A stretch of 9,724 nt of DNA from Lachnospiraceae bacterium (lineage in GTDB: Bacteria > Bacillota > Clostridia > Lachnospirales > Lachnospiraceae), in contig JAILNW010000068.1 of NCBI GenBank assembly GCA_024691145.1, positions 1 through 9,724 on the forward strand, read 5' to 3'. The position numbers were made by a program, and so were the translations under genes. The notes below the pieces were generated by a model. That model was not told the origin of the DNA. It searched no databases and saw only the letters and a list, made by a program, of their open reading frames with translations. The first letter of the stretch is position 1, and every line of letters starts with the position of its first letter. This document shows, one piece after another, positions 1 to 6,285 of this stretch.

Positions 1-169
1 GCTTGTAAGGAATAGTAACATTAATTCCTTTAAAATCCTTTGCCTTCATAAAGGCATCTATATCTGACTTATCTATTTCTTTAAGTTCATATTCATAATC
101 ACCTATCATGTTATGAATTACCTTTGAAAAGCTATGACCTAACTTTTCACCTATAAGCCCATATTCCAA
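1..169 (-). CDS. aroE: Shikimate dehydrogenase, N-terminal part (cut by window edge)
   Basis: Shikimate dehydrogenase reduces 3-dehydroshikimate to shikimate with NADPH in the cytoplasm. Only the first 56 codons are in the window; the gene continues past position 1. The translation contains GLIGEKLGHSFS, the family's N-terminal glycine strand and serine-containing shikimate-binding turn, and later GINVTIPYK, which ends in the catalytic lysine. The likely start is TTG at 169-167. An AGAGGA ribosome binding site (184-179) lies nine bases upstream. The in-frame TTG at 178-176 touches that site and is too close. The gap to the aroC stop is 15 bases, and the binding site abuts that stop, so aroE is probably the next gene of the pheA-aroB-aroC operon. 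Family identity is firm from two motifs; the rest of the protein cannot be judged. Confidence 0.9.
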   Translation of the reverse strand, partial: MEYGLIGEKLGHSFSKVIHNMIGDYEYELKEIDKSDIDAFMKAKDFKGINVTIPYK

Positions 170-184
170 TATTATCAATCCTCT

Positions 185-1273
185 CTATAGCAAATAATCA
201 GTTCCATATCTTGTAACAAGCAAATCACATATTGCAAGTGCTGTAACACTGTCAACTACAACTCTTGCTCTGTGTACAATTGCAGGATCATGTCTTCCAT
301 TTATAAGAAGCTTTGCATCCTCCATCTTGCTTATATCAACTGTATTCTGCTCTTTATAAATTGATGGTGTCGGCTTAACTGCACATCTGAATAATACCGG
401 CATGCCATTAGTAATGCCTCCATTGATACCTCCATTATTATTTGTTCTTGTTTTAACTTTGCCTTCATCCATATAAAACTCATCATTTACCTGGCTTCCC
501 TTATAATTGCAAATGTCAAAACCTTTTCCAAATTCAATACCCTTTATGGCAGGTACTGAAAATAATGCATGGGACAATATGCTTTCTACACTGTCAAAAT
601 AAGGCTCACCAACACCTTCAGGCATACCACATATAACAGTTTCCAGCACTCCTCCTATACTGTCTCCTTCATCAGCAATTTCTTCAGCTTTCTTAAGCAT
701 GGCATCTTTAATATTATCATCTAATATTCCATAATACATGGAATTAACTTTATCTATATCAGCCTTATAATCATTAAAGTCTCTGTCTTCTATATCATAT
801 AATTTTTTAATATGAGTACCTATATAAATATTCTTTTTTCTAAGAATATCTATAGCTATGGCTCCGCCAGCCACAAGAGCTGCTGTTATTCTTCCGCTAA
901 AGTGTCCGCCACCTCTGTAATCCTCATATCCATGATATTTACAGGAAGCTGTATAATCTGCATGAGAAGGTCTCATAAGCATACGAGTTGCTTCATAATC
1001 TTTGCTTTTTGTATTGGTATTTGGAATCATAATACATACAGATGTACCACATGTTTTTCCATTAAATACTCCGCTTACTATTTTATATTCATCAGCTTCG
1101 CATCTTGAAGTTGATATCTTGCCCTTTGGTCTTCTTTTATCTAACTGTTCTTTTATAAAATCATCATCAACAGTTATCCCAGGTGCCAGTCCATCTATAA
1201 CTACACCTATCATATCTCCATGACTTTCACCAAATATAGTTACAGATACACTGTTTCCAAATGTATTCTTCAT
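185..1273 (-). CDS. aroC: Chorismate synthase
   Basis: Chorismate synthase converts EPSP to chorismate with reduced FMN, the last step of the common aromatic pathway. The 362-residue length is normal for the family. Visible signatures are GESHG at residues 15-19, RPSHADYT at 101-108, RGGGHFSGR at 120-128 and GRHDP at 326-330. The second block reads HFSGR where many homologues have RSSAR, a variation rather than a lost catalytic site as far as I can tell. The ATG start is supported by a GGGAGGAG site a few bases upstream and by the family N-terminus (a short lead into the GESHG strand). It lies 25 bases after aroB and 15 bases before aroE, so it is an internal gene of the aromatic operon. No separate promoter or terminator is visible around it. 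Confidence 0.97.
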   Translation of the reverse strand: MKNTFGNSVSVTIFGESHGDMIGVVIDGLAPGITVDDDFIKEQLDKRRPKGKISTSRCEADEYKIVSGVFNGKTCGTSVCIMIPNTNTKSKDYEATRMLMRPSHADYTASCKYHGYEDYRGGGHFSGRITAALVAGGAIAIDILRKKNIYIGTHIKKLYDIEDRDFNDYKADIDKVNSMYYGILDDNIKDAMLKKAEEIADEGDSIGGVLETVICGMPEGVGEPYFDSVESILSHALFSVPAIKGIEFGKGFDICNYKGSQVNDEFYMDEGKVKTRTNNNGGINGGITNGMPVLFRCAVKPTPSIYKEQNTVDISKMEDAKLLINGRHDPAIVHRARVVVDSVTALAICDLLVTRYGTDYLL

Positions 1274-1298
1274 ATATCAAAATCTCCTCCCAATATAC

Positions 1299-2315
1299 TT
1301 AAATATTATCTAACATAGAAAGTAGTTCTTCTTTTGTTATCTTTTCCATCTTATAACTTCCTACCTCTGGTACTTTTGTAATTGTTATATTATCACCGTC
1401 AAACTTCTTATCATGAATAATTGCTTCTTTTACCTTATCTTTATCAACTTCAATTGATATAGGAAGATTAAGCTTTTTAAGTACTTTAATTAATCTTTCT
1501 TTTATATTATCATTACACATAGGTATCATACCTATTGCAACACACTCTCCATGATACAGTTCATTTAATCCTAATGAAGTTTCAATTGCATGTCCCATTG
1601 TATGTCCAAAGTTTAGTACCTTTCTAAGACCTGCTTCCTTCTCATCCTGTTCAACCACATCTCTTTTAAGTTCAACTGATCTTTTTATTATATTATCTAT
1701 ATTTTTATCAATATCTTCATTTTCAATAAGTGCAAATAATTTTTCGTCAAAAGTCATGGCCATCTTAACACTTTCTGAAAGACCATTGCTAATCTGTCTT
1801 TTATCAAGTGTTTTAAGTACATCTGGATCTATAAGCACTTTCTTAGGCTGGTGAAATGCACCTACCATATTTTTATATTGTCCAAAATCAACTGCGGTCT
1901 TTCCTCCAACTGAAGAATCAACCTGTGATAATACTGTAGTTGGAATATTATAAAAGTCAATTCCTCTCATATAACATGCTGAAACAAATCCCGATAAATC
2001 TCCAACAACTCCGCCACCAACTGCAACAACACAATCAGTTCTTGTGAAGTTGTTATTAAGCATTATTTCAAGAATAAGTTTAAAGTTATCAAAGTTTTTG
2101 CTTTGCTCACCCTGTTCTATAACTACTTTAAAAGGAGTTTTACTTACACTTTCAATATAATCAGCATACTCCTTTGGAACACCACTATCTGTTACTATCA
2201 TAACCTTTCTGTTAAGATTAATAAGTTCCTTAGCTTCCTTTAAACAGCCTCTTTTTACTACTATATCGTAACTGTCTTTTCCAAGATTAACTTTAATAAT
2301 ATTCTCACTCATCAT
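1299..2315 (-). CDS. aroB: 3-dehydroquinate synthase
   Basis: This enzyme cyclises DAHP to 3-dehydroquinate using NAD and a divalent metal, the second step of the shikimate pathway. The protein is 338 residues, close to the family norm. It has the NAD-binding GGGVVGDLSGF at 100-110, the DSSVGGKTAVD block at 133-143, and metal-ligand positions in SES (E181), NFGHTMGHA (H238) and YHGEC (H255). Two consecutive ATG codons can start it, 2315-2313 or 2312-2310. The AAGGAAG site at 2326-2320 is 4 and 7 bases from them, so the second may be preferred. That site overlaps the pheA stop codon, and only 9 bases separate the genes, which suggests translational coupling. It is the second structural gene of the operon. 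Confidence 0.97.
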   Translation of the reverse strand: MMSENIIKVNLGKDSYDIVVKRGCLKEAKELINLNRKVMIVTDSGVPKEYADYIESVSKTPFKVVIEQGEQSKNFDNFKLILEIMLNNNFTRTDCVVAVGGGVVGDLSGFVSACYMRGIDFYNIPTTVLSQVDSSVGGKTAVDFGQYKNMVGAFHQPKKVLIDPDVLKTLDKRQISNGLSESVKMAMTFDEKLFALIENEDIDKNIDNIIKRSVELKRDVVEQDEKEAGLRKVLNFGHTMGHAIETSLGLNELYHGECVAIGMIPMCNDNIKERLIKVLKKLNLPISIEVDKDKVKEAIIHDKKFDGDNITITKVPEVGSYKMEKITKEELLSMLDNI

Positions 2316-2324
2316 ATCACTTCC

Positions 2325-3431
2325 TTATTCTTCATCGTCAATGCTATTCTCTAAATTAATTACATTACTGTAATGACCTGCAATCTTTAATCGTTCACAC
2401 TGTTTTCCAAGTTCCTCTAGCATTGCTTTGCCATTTTCACTGCTTAACTCTCCTTCAGCTTCTACGTAAAAATAATATTGCCATGCCGGTTCCTTCATAG
2501 GACGGCTTCTAAGGGCTTTCATATTAAATCCATACTTACTGATAACATTAATAGCCTTTAATAAAGCACCTGCAACCTGCTTAACTGTAAATAATATAAT
2601 AAAATTACAATCAGCCTTTGGTATATTCTCTGTTCTTGAAAGTACTGCAAACTTTGTTGCATTCATATCACTTTCATTAATTCCCTTATCAAGAATACAA
2701 AGATCATAAAGTTTTGCCGTTTCTTCACTGGCAATTGCAGCAAATGACTTATCATTCTTTTCTTTTACCTTTAATGCCCCAACAGCTGTGTTAGTTGCAG
2801 TTAATGTTTCAAATCCGTGTTCCTCTATATATGGTCTGCACTGGCTAAGTGCCTGAGAATGACTTGTTACCATTCGTATATCTTCTAACTTTGCACCCTT
2901 TATTCCTAAAAGGTTATGTGAAATTTTTAGAGAATATATTCCGTTAATAAATAATGTACCATCATATATCAGATCTATTACCTGTCCAACTTCACCTGCA
3001 TAACTGTTTTCAATGGGAAGAACACATAAATCACACTCTCCTGTTTCAACTGATCTGTAGGCTTTTTCAAAACATGAATAAGATATATAATTACTGTCTT
3101 CAAATATTTTTTTTGCTGCAATATTAGCATAAGCTCCTTCTACACCACTGTAAGCTACTCTAAGTCCATTAAGAAGTCGTCTCTGATATTTTTTAGAAAT
3201 GTCCATAGTAGACTGTAAAAATAATCTGTAATACTGTTCTAATTCTTTATCTTCTAATCTGCAGTTTCTATTAATAACCTGTTTCTCACGTTCTGCATCA
3301 TATATTGGAAGACCTCTCTCTCCTTTAAATTCTGCAACCATCTCTGATGCCTTCATTCTTTTTAAGAACAGTTCCAGCATCTGTTTATCTATTTCATTAA
3401 TTTCTTTCCTTGCAATTTCTAACTTATTCAT
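2325..3431 (-). CDS. pheA: Bifunctional chorismate mutase/prephenate dehydratase (P-protein)
   Basis: The P-protein converts chorismate to prephenate and then to phenylpyruvate, the committed branch to phenylalanine. From the chosen ATG (3431-3429) it has 368 residues. A chorismate mutase helix domain lies at about 1-88 (R8, EIDKQMLELFLKRM, K36). Prephenate dehydratase spans about 90-270, with RVAYSGVEGAYA, PIENSYAGEV and NATKFAVLSR, where the usual TRF motif reads TKF. An ACT domain at about 276-355 has GALLKAI and SRP, the phenylalanine-binding signatures, implying feedback inhibition by Phe. The frame is open up to 3530, but those extra 33 codons run through the attenuator hairpin and lack a binding site. 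AAGGGTGATC at 3446-3437 fits the 16S 3' end and precedes the chosen ATG. It is the first structural gene of the operon and lies downstream of an apparent Tyr/Phe attenuator. Confidence 0.96.
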   Translation of the reverse strand: MNKLEIARKEINEIDKQMLELFLKRMKASEMVAEFKGERGLPIYDAEREKQVINRNCRLEDKELEQYYRLFLQSTMDISKKYQRRLLNGLRVAYSGVEGAYANIAAKKIFEDSNYISYSCFEKAYRSVETGECDLCVLPIENSYAGEVGQVIDLIYDGTLFINGIYSLKISHNLLGIKGAKLEDIRMVTSHSQALSQCRPYIEEHGFETLTATNTAVGALKVKEKNDKSFAAIASEETAKLYDLCILDKGINESDMNATKFAVLSRTENIPKADCNFIILFTVKQVAGALLKAINVISKYGFNMKALRSRPMKEPAWQYYFYVEAEGELSSENGKAMLEELGKQCERLKIAGHYSNVINLENSIDDEE

Positions 3432-3436
3432 ATTCT

Positions 3437-3446
3437 GATCACCCTT
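3437..3446 (-). promoter_or_regulatory. Ribosome binding site of pheA
   Basis: On the minus strand this reads AAGGGTGATC, an extended match to the complement of the 16S rRNA 3' end with two bases missing. It ends five bases before the ATG at 3431-3429. It decides the pheA start against the longer open frame, and it lies just past the T-run of the attenuator, so only read-through transcripts carry it. Confidence 0.8.
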
Positions 3447-3457
3447 ACTTATTAAAT

Positions 3458-3490
3458 AAAAAAAAGTCATCGCCAATAAACGATGACCTA
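3458..3490 (-). terminator. Intrinsic terminator between leader peptide and pheA (attenuator)
   Basis: On the minus strand GTCATCG (3487-3481) pairs with CGATGAC (3472-3466). Two G-U pairs can extend the stem inward, leaving a TATT loop. Eight T follow directly at 3465-3458. This is a textbook Rho-independent terminator placed 27 bases before the pheA ATG and 18 bases after the leader stop codon, so it lies in the 5' region of the operon rather than at its end. That position, plus a competing pairing upstream, argues for conditional termination. It is also the first terminator downstream of the tRNA-Arg gene. Confidence 0.88.
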
Positions 3491-3568
3491 CTGTACTATG
3501 AGATTCTACCTTGAACCCTGCATAATGCAATATTCCATCGTATTATTAAAGCTAAAAAAGTAATAATA
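3475..3568 (-). promoter_or_regulatory. Predicted 1:2 stem and antiterminator of the pheA attenuator
   Basis: Two alternative pairings are visible on the minus strand. Stem 1:2 pairs TATTATTA (3568-3561, the three Tyr codons) with TAATAATA (3548-3541), eight A-T pairs across a 12-base loop. The antiterminator pairs AAT plus ACGATGG (3544-3535) with TCATCGT (3486-3480) and ATT (3477-3475). That gives nine Watson-Crick pairs and one G-U, with a two-base bulge. It uses the 5' arm and loop of the terminator and overlaps arm 2 of stem 1:2, so the states exclude each other. A further small hairpin (3535-3513, ten pairs with one mismatch) lies between them and could act as a pause site. These pairings were found by eye, not by energy calculation. 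Confidence 0.65.
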
Positions 3569-3586
3569 TATATTTCTAAACATCAT
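3506..3586 (-). CDS. Tyr/Phe-rich leader peptide of the pheA operon
   Basis: This is a 26-codon open frame with a strong AAGGAGG site six bases before its first ATG (3586-3584). A second ATG follows immediately. Residues 7-13 read YYYFFSF; the whole peptide has four Phe and four Tyr, and it ends with an AGG codon before TAG at 3508-3506. It lies between the tRNA and the terminator that precedes pheA. A short well-initiated frame, a run of codons for the pathway's end products, and alternative stems downstream together define a ribosome-mediated attenuator leader, functionally like the enterobacterial pheA leader but unrelated in sequence. Tyr as well as Phe codons suggests sensing of both amino acids, sensible for an operon that also holds common-pathway genes. 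The product is presumably only a sensor. No gene symbol is assigned. Confidence 0.8.
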   Translation of the reverse strand: MMFRNIYYYFFSFNNTMEYCIMQGSR

Positions 3587-3592
3587 ACAGGA

Positions 3593-3599
3593 CCTCCTT
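3593..3599 (-). promoter_or_regulatory. Ribosome binding site of the leader peptide
   Basis: AAGGAGG on the minus strand is a full-strength Shine-Dalgarno sequence six bases before the first leader ATG and nine before the second. It shows that the short frame downstream is meant to be translated. It starts only 20 bases after the tRNA 3' end. Confidence 0.85.
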
Positions 3600-3619
3600 C
3601 TTACAAATCTCTATCTTAG

Positions 3620-3693
3620 TGCACTCGCCCGGATTCGAACCGGGGGCCTCAGGCTTAGGAGGCTTGCGCTCTATCCTACTGAGCTACGAATGC
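3620..3693 (-). tRNA. tRNA-Arg, anticodon CCU
   Basis: The 74-base cloverleaf folds fully. The acceptor stem is GCATTCG/CGAGTGC (one G-U pair), the D stem GCTC/GAGC, the anticodon loop CTCCTAA with anticodon CCT (reads AGG), a five-base variable loop AGGCC, the T stem CCCGG/CCGGG with loop TTCGAAT, and discriminator A at 3620. The CCA end is not encoded (CTA follows), so processing by RNase Z and CCA addition is expected. The anticodon stem CAAGC/GCCTG has an A-C mismatch at its middle pair (29:41). It lies about 25 bases after the predicted start of transcription and about 34 bases before the leader peptide, with no terminator between, so it is probably the first cistron of the pheA transcript. 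Confidence 0.95.
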
Positions 3694-3724
3694 AAGTCTT
3701 AACACTTAAATACTTTACTACTTT

Positions 3725-3753
3725 AGTTTACCAAATTATTTTTTATTAGTCAA
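3725..3753 (-). promoter_or_regulatory. Sigma-A-type promoter for tRNA-Arg and the pheA operon
   Basis: On the minus strand the -35 box is TTGACT (3753-3748) and the -10 box TAAACT (3730-3725), with a 17-base spacer. A-rich tracts just upstream of the -35 could act as an UP element. The predicted start of transcription is near 3718, about 25 bases before the tRNA. I found no second promoter between the tRNA and the leader peptide, so this one probably drives the whole unit. Confidence 0.82.
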
Positions 3754-3780
3754 CTAAAATTTTTATTTTTTTCTAAAATC

Positions 3781-3809
3781 TTGAATTTAATTCTTATATA
3801 AGGTATACT
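3781..3809 (+). promoter_or_regulatory. Sigma-A-type promoter for the exonuclease gene
   Basis: TTGAAT (3781-3786) and TATACT (3804-3809) are separated by 17 bases. Transcription would start near 3816, only about 12 bases before the ATG at 3828 and about 30 before the preferred CTG start at 3846. It points away from the tRNA promoter, with 27 bases of A/T-rich DNA between the two -35 boxes. Confidence 0.78.
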
Positions 3810-3830
3810 TGTACATGTGATAAAAATATG

Positions 3831-3838
3831 AAAGGAGG
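3831..3838 (+). promoter_or_regulatory. Ribosome binding site that decides the exonuclease start
   Basis: AAAGGAGG is a near-perfect Shine-Dalgarno sequence lying just after the ATG at 3828, so it cannot serve that codon. It is seven bases before the in-frame CTG at 3846. No ATG, GTG or TTG in frame lies at a workable distance; the next in-frame TTG, at 3861, is 22 bases away. Confidence 0.75.
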
Positions 3839-3845
3839 AACTTGT

Positions 3846-4808
3846 CTGAATTATATAATTTTGGATTTAGAGTGGAATCATCCCCAGATGAATTCTACAA
3901 AGAAAATAGAAAAGCTGCCATTTGAAATTATCGAAATCGGTGCTGTTAAGCTGGATGATAAATTAAATCTCTTATCATCTTTTTCAGAAATAATAAGACC
4001 TGTTGTTTATCCGACAATTAATACTATCATACACGATATTGTTAATATAGATAATAAAGAATTCAAGTCAAAAAGATTATTTAAAGATGTTATTACTGAT
4101 TTTTTTAATTGGTGTGGAAAAGATTATACATTTTGTACCTGGGGTAATATGGACTTAACGGAACTTCAGCGTAACCTGGATTATTTCAATGTTAAGGGAA
4201 TGATTAACGGACCTGTTATTTATTATGATTTACAGAAGATTTTTTCCCTTCAGACTATAGGAAAGAAAGATATGTTCTCTCTTGAACATGCAATAGATTA
4301 TTATAATATAGAAAAAGATGACCATTTTCATCGTGCTTACTATGATGCAAGATATGCTGCTAAGATAATGAAAAAACTTGATTTTAATCATTTAAAAACT
4401 TATTATTCTATAGACTGCTATCAGAATCCTCAGTCCTTAGATGAAGTTATATTCGCTAATTTTGGCACATATTCAAAGTATGTATCACAGGAGTTTTCTT
4501 CTAAGGAAGAACTTATGGAGGATAAAGCATTAACAACCATCAACTGTTATAAATGCAACAGACCTGTAACATATATGGTTAACTGGTTCTGTAACAGTGT
4601 TAAGACATATAGCTGCATAACAAAATGCAGTGAACACGGTCTTCTAAAGGGAAAGATTCGTGTAAAAAAAGCTAAAGATGATAAGCTTTTCGCCATAAAG
4701 ACAGTATCTTCAACTAATGAAGAGGGTTACAAACTTTTGAAAAACCGCCAGCAGCTTATAAGAGCTAAAAGAAAGGCAAAAAGAACAAGAAAAAAGGCTT
4801 CAGAATAA
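3846..4808 (+). CDS. DEDDh-family 3'-5' exonuclease-like protein with C-terminal Cys cluster
   Basis: The protein belongs to the DnaQ-like exonuclease superfamily, which trims DNA or RNA 3' ends with two metal ions; its substrate cannot be told. Counting from the CTG start (320 residues), Exo I is DLE (D7, E9), Exo II lies in WGNMDL (D103) and Exo III is HRAYYD (H162, D167), giving all DEDDh residues. Residues 234-264 hold CYKC, then C249, C257, C261 and H264, which look like a metal-binding ribbon. The tail is very basic (RAKRKAKRTRKK), suggesting nucleic acid contact. An ATG at 3828 would add six residues, but the binding site lies after it. The CTG gives the N-terminus MNYIILDLEW, which fits the family's start right at the Exo I strand. 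The gene has its own promoter and is monocistronic. KapD-like proteins are the nearest I recall. Confidence 0.88.
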   Translation: MNYIILDLEWNHPQMNSTKKIEKLPFEIIEIGAVKLDDKLNLLSSFSEIIRPVVYPTINTIIHDIVNIDNKEFKSKRLFKDVITDFFNWCGKDYTFCTWGNMDLTELQRNLDYFNVKGMINGPVIYYDLQKIFSLQTIGKKDMFSLEHAIDYYNIEKDDHFHRAYYDARYAAKIMKKLDFNHLKTYYSIDCYQNPQSLDEVIFANFGTYSKYVSQEFSSKEELMEDKALTTINCYKCNRPVTYMVNWFCNSVKTYSCITKCSEHGLLKGKIRVKKAKDDKLFAIKTVSSTNEEGYKLLKNRQQLIRAKRKAKRTRKKASE

Positions 4809-4828
4809 CACCTTATTCTGAAGCCTTT
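4790..4828. terminator. Bidirectional terminator between the exonuclease gene and dacA
   Basis: AAAGGCTTCAGAATAA (4793-4808) and its exact reverse complement (4813-4828) form a 16-bp stem with a CACC loop. On the minus strand a run of T follows the GC-rich base of the stem (the A-run at 4790-4795 on the plus strand), a good terminator for dacA, whose stop is 14 bases away. On the plus strand the tail is TTTAAAATT, weaker. The left arm contains the last codons and stop of the exonuclease gene. Confidence 0.88.
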
Positions 4829-4842
4829 AAAATTAACTTATT

Positions 4843-6273
4843 TTAATAATAATAATCATCATTATTACCCCAAAAACTATTAGATTGTCTTCTTCTTAAA
4901 TTATATGCTCTTTTTCTTCTTTTCTTTTTTATAAACATCTTAAAGAATAAAAATACAACAAAAATAATTATTAAGCAAAAACATACTAATATAAAATCAT
5001 ATACTTTAGAACGTACCTTTGCGTTTGCAGATGTTTCTCCCGATTTACTATCCTCAGCACTGCCAGATATTAGTAAACTAAAATCTTTTAGTTTATCTGA
5101 AATTTTTATAGTAGGAAGACCTTTACTATCTGTCTTGTTAAGTATTATATCATGCTTTCCTACAACCCTGTCCAAGTACGAATATGTTATCTCTCCAACA
5201 CGGTTCTCTCCAGCTTTTAATTCAACATTGTCAAAGAACTTAACTTCTTTCTTTGCACTTTGATATTCAGCATCATTAGGTAATATAATAGTGCTGGTAT
5301 CATCAATGTAAAGACATGCCGAATCATCCTTTGATACATCAAAATACTTGTTAAATTCAGACAACTCATCTTTAAATGTATCACTTTTCTCATTATCAAG
5401 TATATTAAATGACTTAAAGTTCTTAAATCCATAATCCATAAGTGCTATTGTATCCTGATACTGAGAATTAAAATCTGACTTCATTATAACTGCAACAAGG
5501 GTTACGCCATTTCTTTCCGCAAATGTAACTAAAGTATTATTGGCACTACTTGTGTAACCTGTCTTTCCTCCAAGACAACCTTCATATTTGTATTGGGGAT
5601 ATTTATTTCCACTTAACATCTGCTGATGATTAGTAAAAGCACGTTTTTCATTTGTTAAATTTGTTTCACCAATTGTATATGATGATGTTCCAATGATTTT
5701 TCTAAATTCCTCATTTTTTAATGCTTCTCTGCTAATTAATGCCATATCATAGCAGGTTGTGTAATGATTTTTATTTTGTAATCCATGTGGATTTACAAAA
5801 TGTGTATTCTTGCATCCTAATTCAGCTGCTTTATTGTTCATCATTTCAGCAAACTTTTCATTGGAACCTGCTACAGTTTCTGCAACTCCATTAGCAACTT
5901 CATTGGCAGAAGCAAGCATAACAGCATATAATGCATCCTGCATCTTAATCTGTTCGCCCTCATTCATACCAATATGAGTACTTCCTGAGTCTATATTATA
6001 AATTGCAGCATGTGAAAATGTAATTACATCTTCTGGCTTTGAATTCTCAAGTGCAAGCATAGTTGTCATAATCTTCGTAATACTTGCTGGATAACACTGT
6101 TCATTCTCCGCCTTTCCATAAAGTATTGTTTTGGAATCAACATCCATAAGTATTGCTGCACCAGATGTAATCTCAGGAGCCGCCGGCCACTCTGCAGCAT
6201 AACATTCTTTCGTATCAAACATACTGCATAATAAAGTAAATGCCATTATGCAGACCAAAAACTTTCTTTTCAT
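4843..6273 (-). CDS. dacA: D-alanyl-D-alanine carboxypeptidase (PBP5 family)
   Basis: This low-molecular-weight penicillin-binding protein removes the terminal D-Ala from peptidoglycan pentapeptides outside the membrane, limiting cross-linking. A signal peptide covers about residues 1-27 (MKRK, hydrophobic core, cleavage after YAA). The peptidase S11 active site is complete: SITK (S64, K67), SAN (122-124) and KTG (237-239). A beta-rich PBP5 C-terminal domain follows at about 290-395. Instead of only an amphipathic anchor, a true transmembrane segment lies at about 426-447, followed by a strongly basic cytoplasmic stretch (KKKRRKR) and a tail ending DDYYY. The length of 476 is long for the family because of this tail. 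The ATG at 6273-6271 has TTGGAG upstream. It begins 12 bases after the preceding gene, so it is probably cotranscribed with serS and the DUF3881-like gene. Paralogues are common, so dacA versus dacF naming is uncertain. Confidence 0.92.
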   Translation of the reverse strand: MKRKFLVCIMAFTLLCSMFDTKECYAAEWPAAPEITSGAAILMDVDSKTILYGKAENEQCYPASITKIMTTMLALENSKPEDVITFSHAAIYNIDSGSTHIGMNEGEQIKMQDALYAVMLASANEVANGVAETVAGSNEKFAEMMNNKAAELGCKNTHFVNPHGLQNKNHYTTCYDMALISREALKNEEFRKIIGTSSYTIGETNLTNEKRAFTNHQQMLSGNKYPQYKYEGCLGGKTGYTSSANNTLVTFAERNGVTLVAVIMKSDFNSQYQDTIALMDYGFKNFKSFNILDNEKSDTFKDELSEFNKYFDVSKDDSACLYIDDTSTIILPNDAEYQSAKKEVKFFDNVELKAGENRVGEITYSYLDRVVGKHDIILNKTDSKGLPTIKISDKLKDFSLLISGSAEDSKSGETSANAKVRSKVYDFILVCFCLIIIFVVFLFFKMFIKKKRRKRAYNLRRRQSNSFWGNNDDYYY

Positions 6274-6285
6274 TATAACTCCAAT

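Noticed and set aside
812..1223. Two plus-strand open frames (812-1108 and 1002-1223)
   Set aside because: They lie antisense within aroC, have no binding site or recognisable domain, and reflect the reverse strand of a conserved gene.
3432..3530. N-terminal extension of pheA to an upstream ATG at 3530
   Set aside because: The extra 33 codons run through the attenuator hairpin and T-run, have no ribosome binding site, and precede a normal chorismate mutase N-terminus. The overlapping leader frame with AAGGAGG is better supported.
3432..3620. T-box riboswitch upstream of pheA
   Set aside because: No T-box consensus (AGGGTGGNACCGCG) is present, and the space between the tRNA and the terminator is too short for stem I.
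5217..5432. Minus-strand 71-codon frame
   Set aside because: It is an out-of-frame shadow within dacA without a binding site or recognisable sequence.
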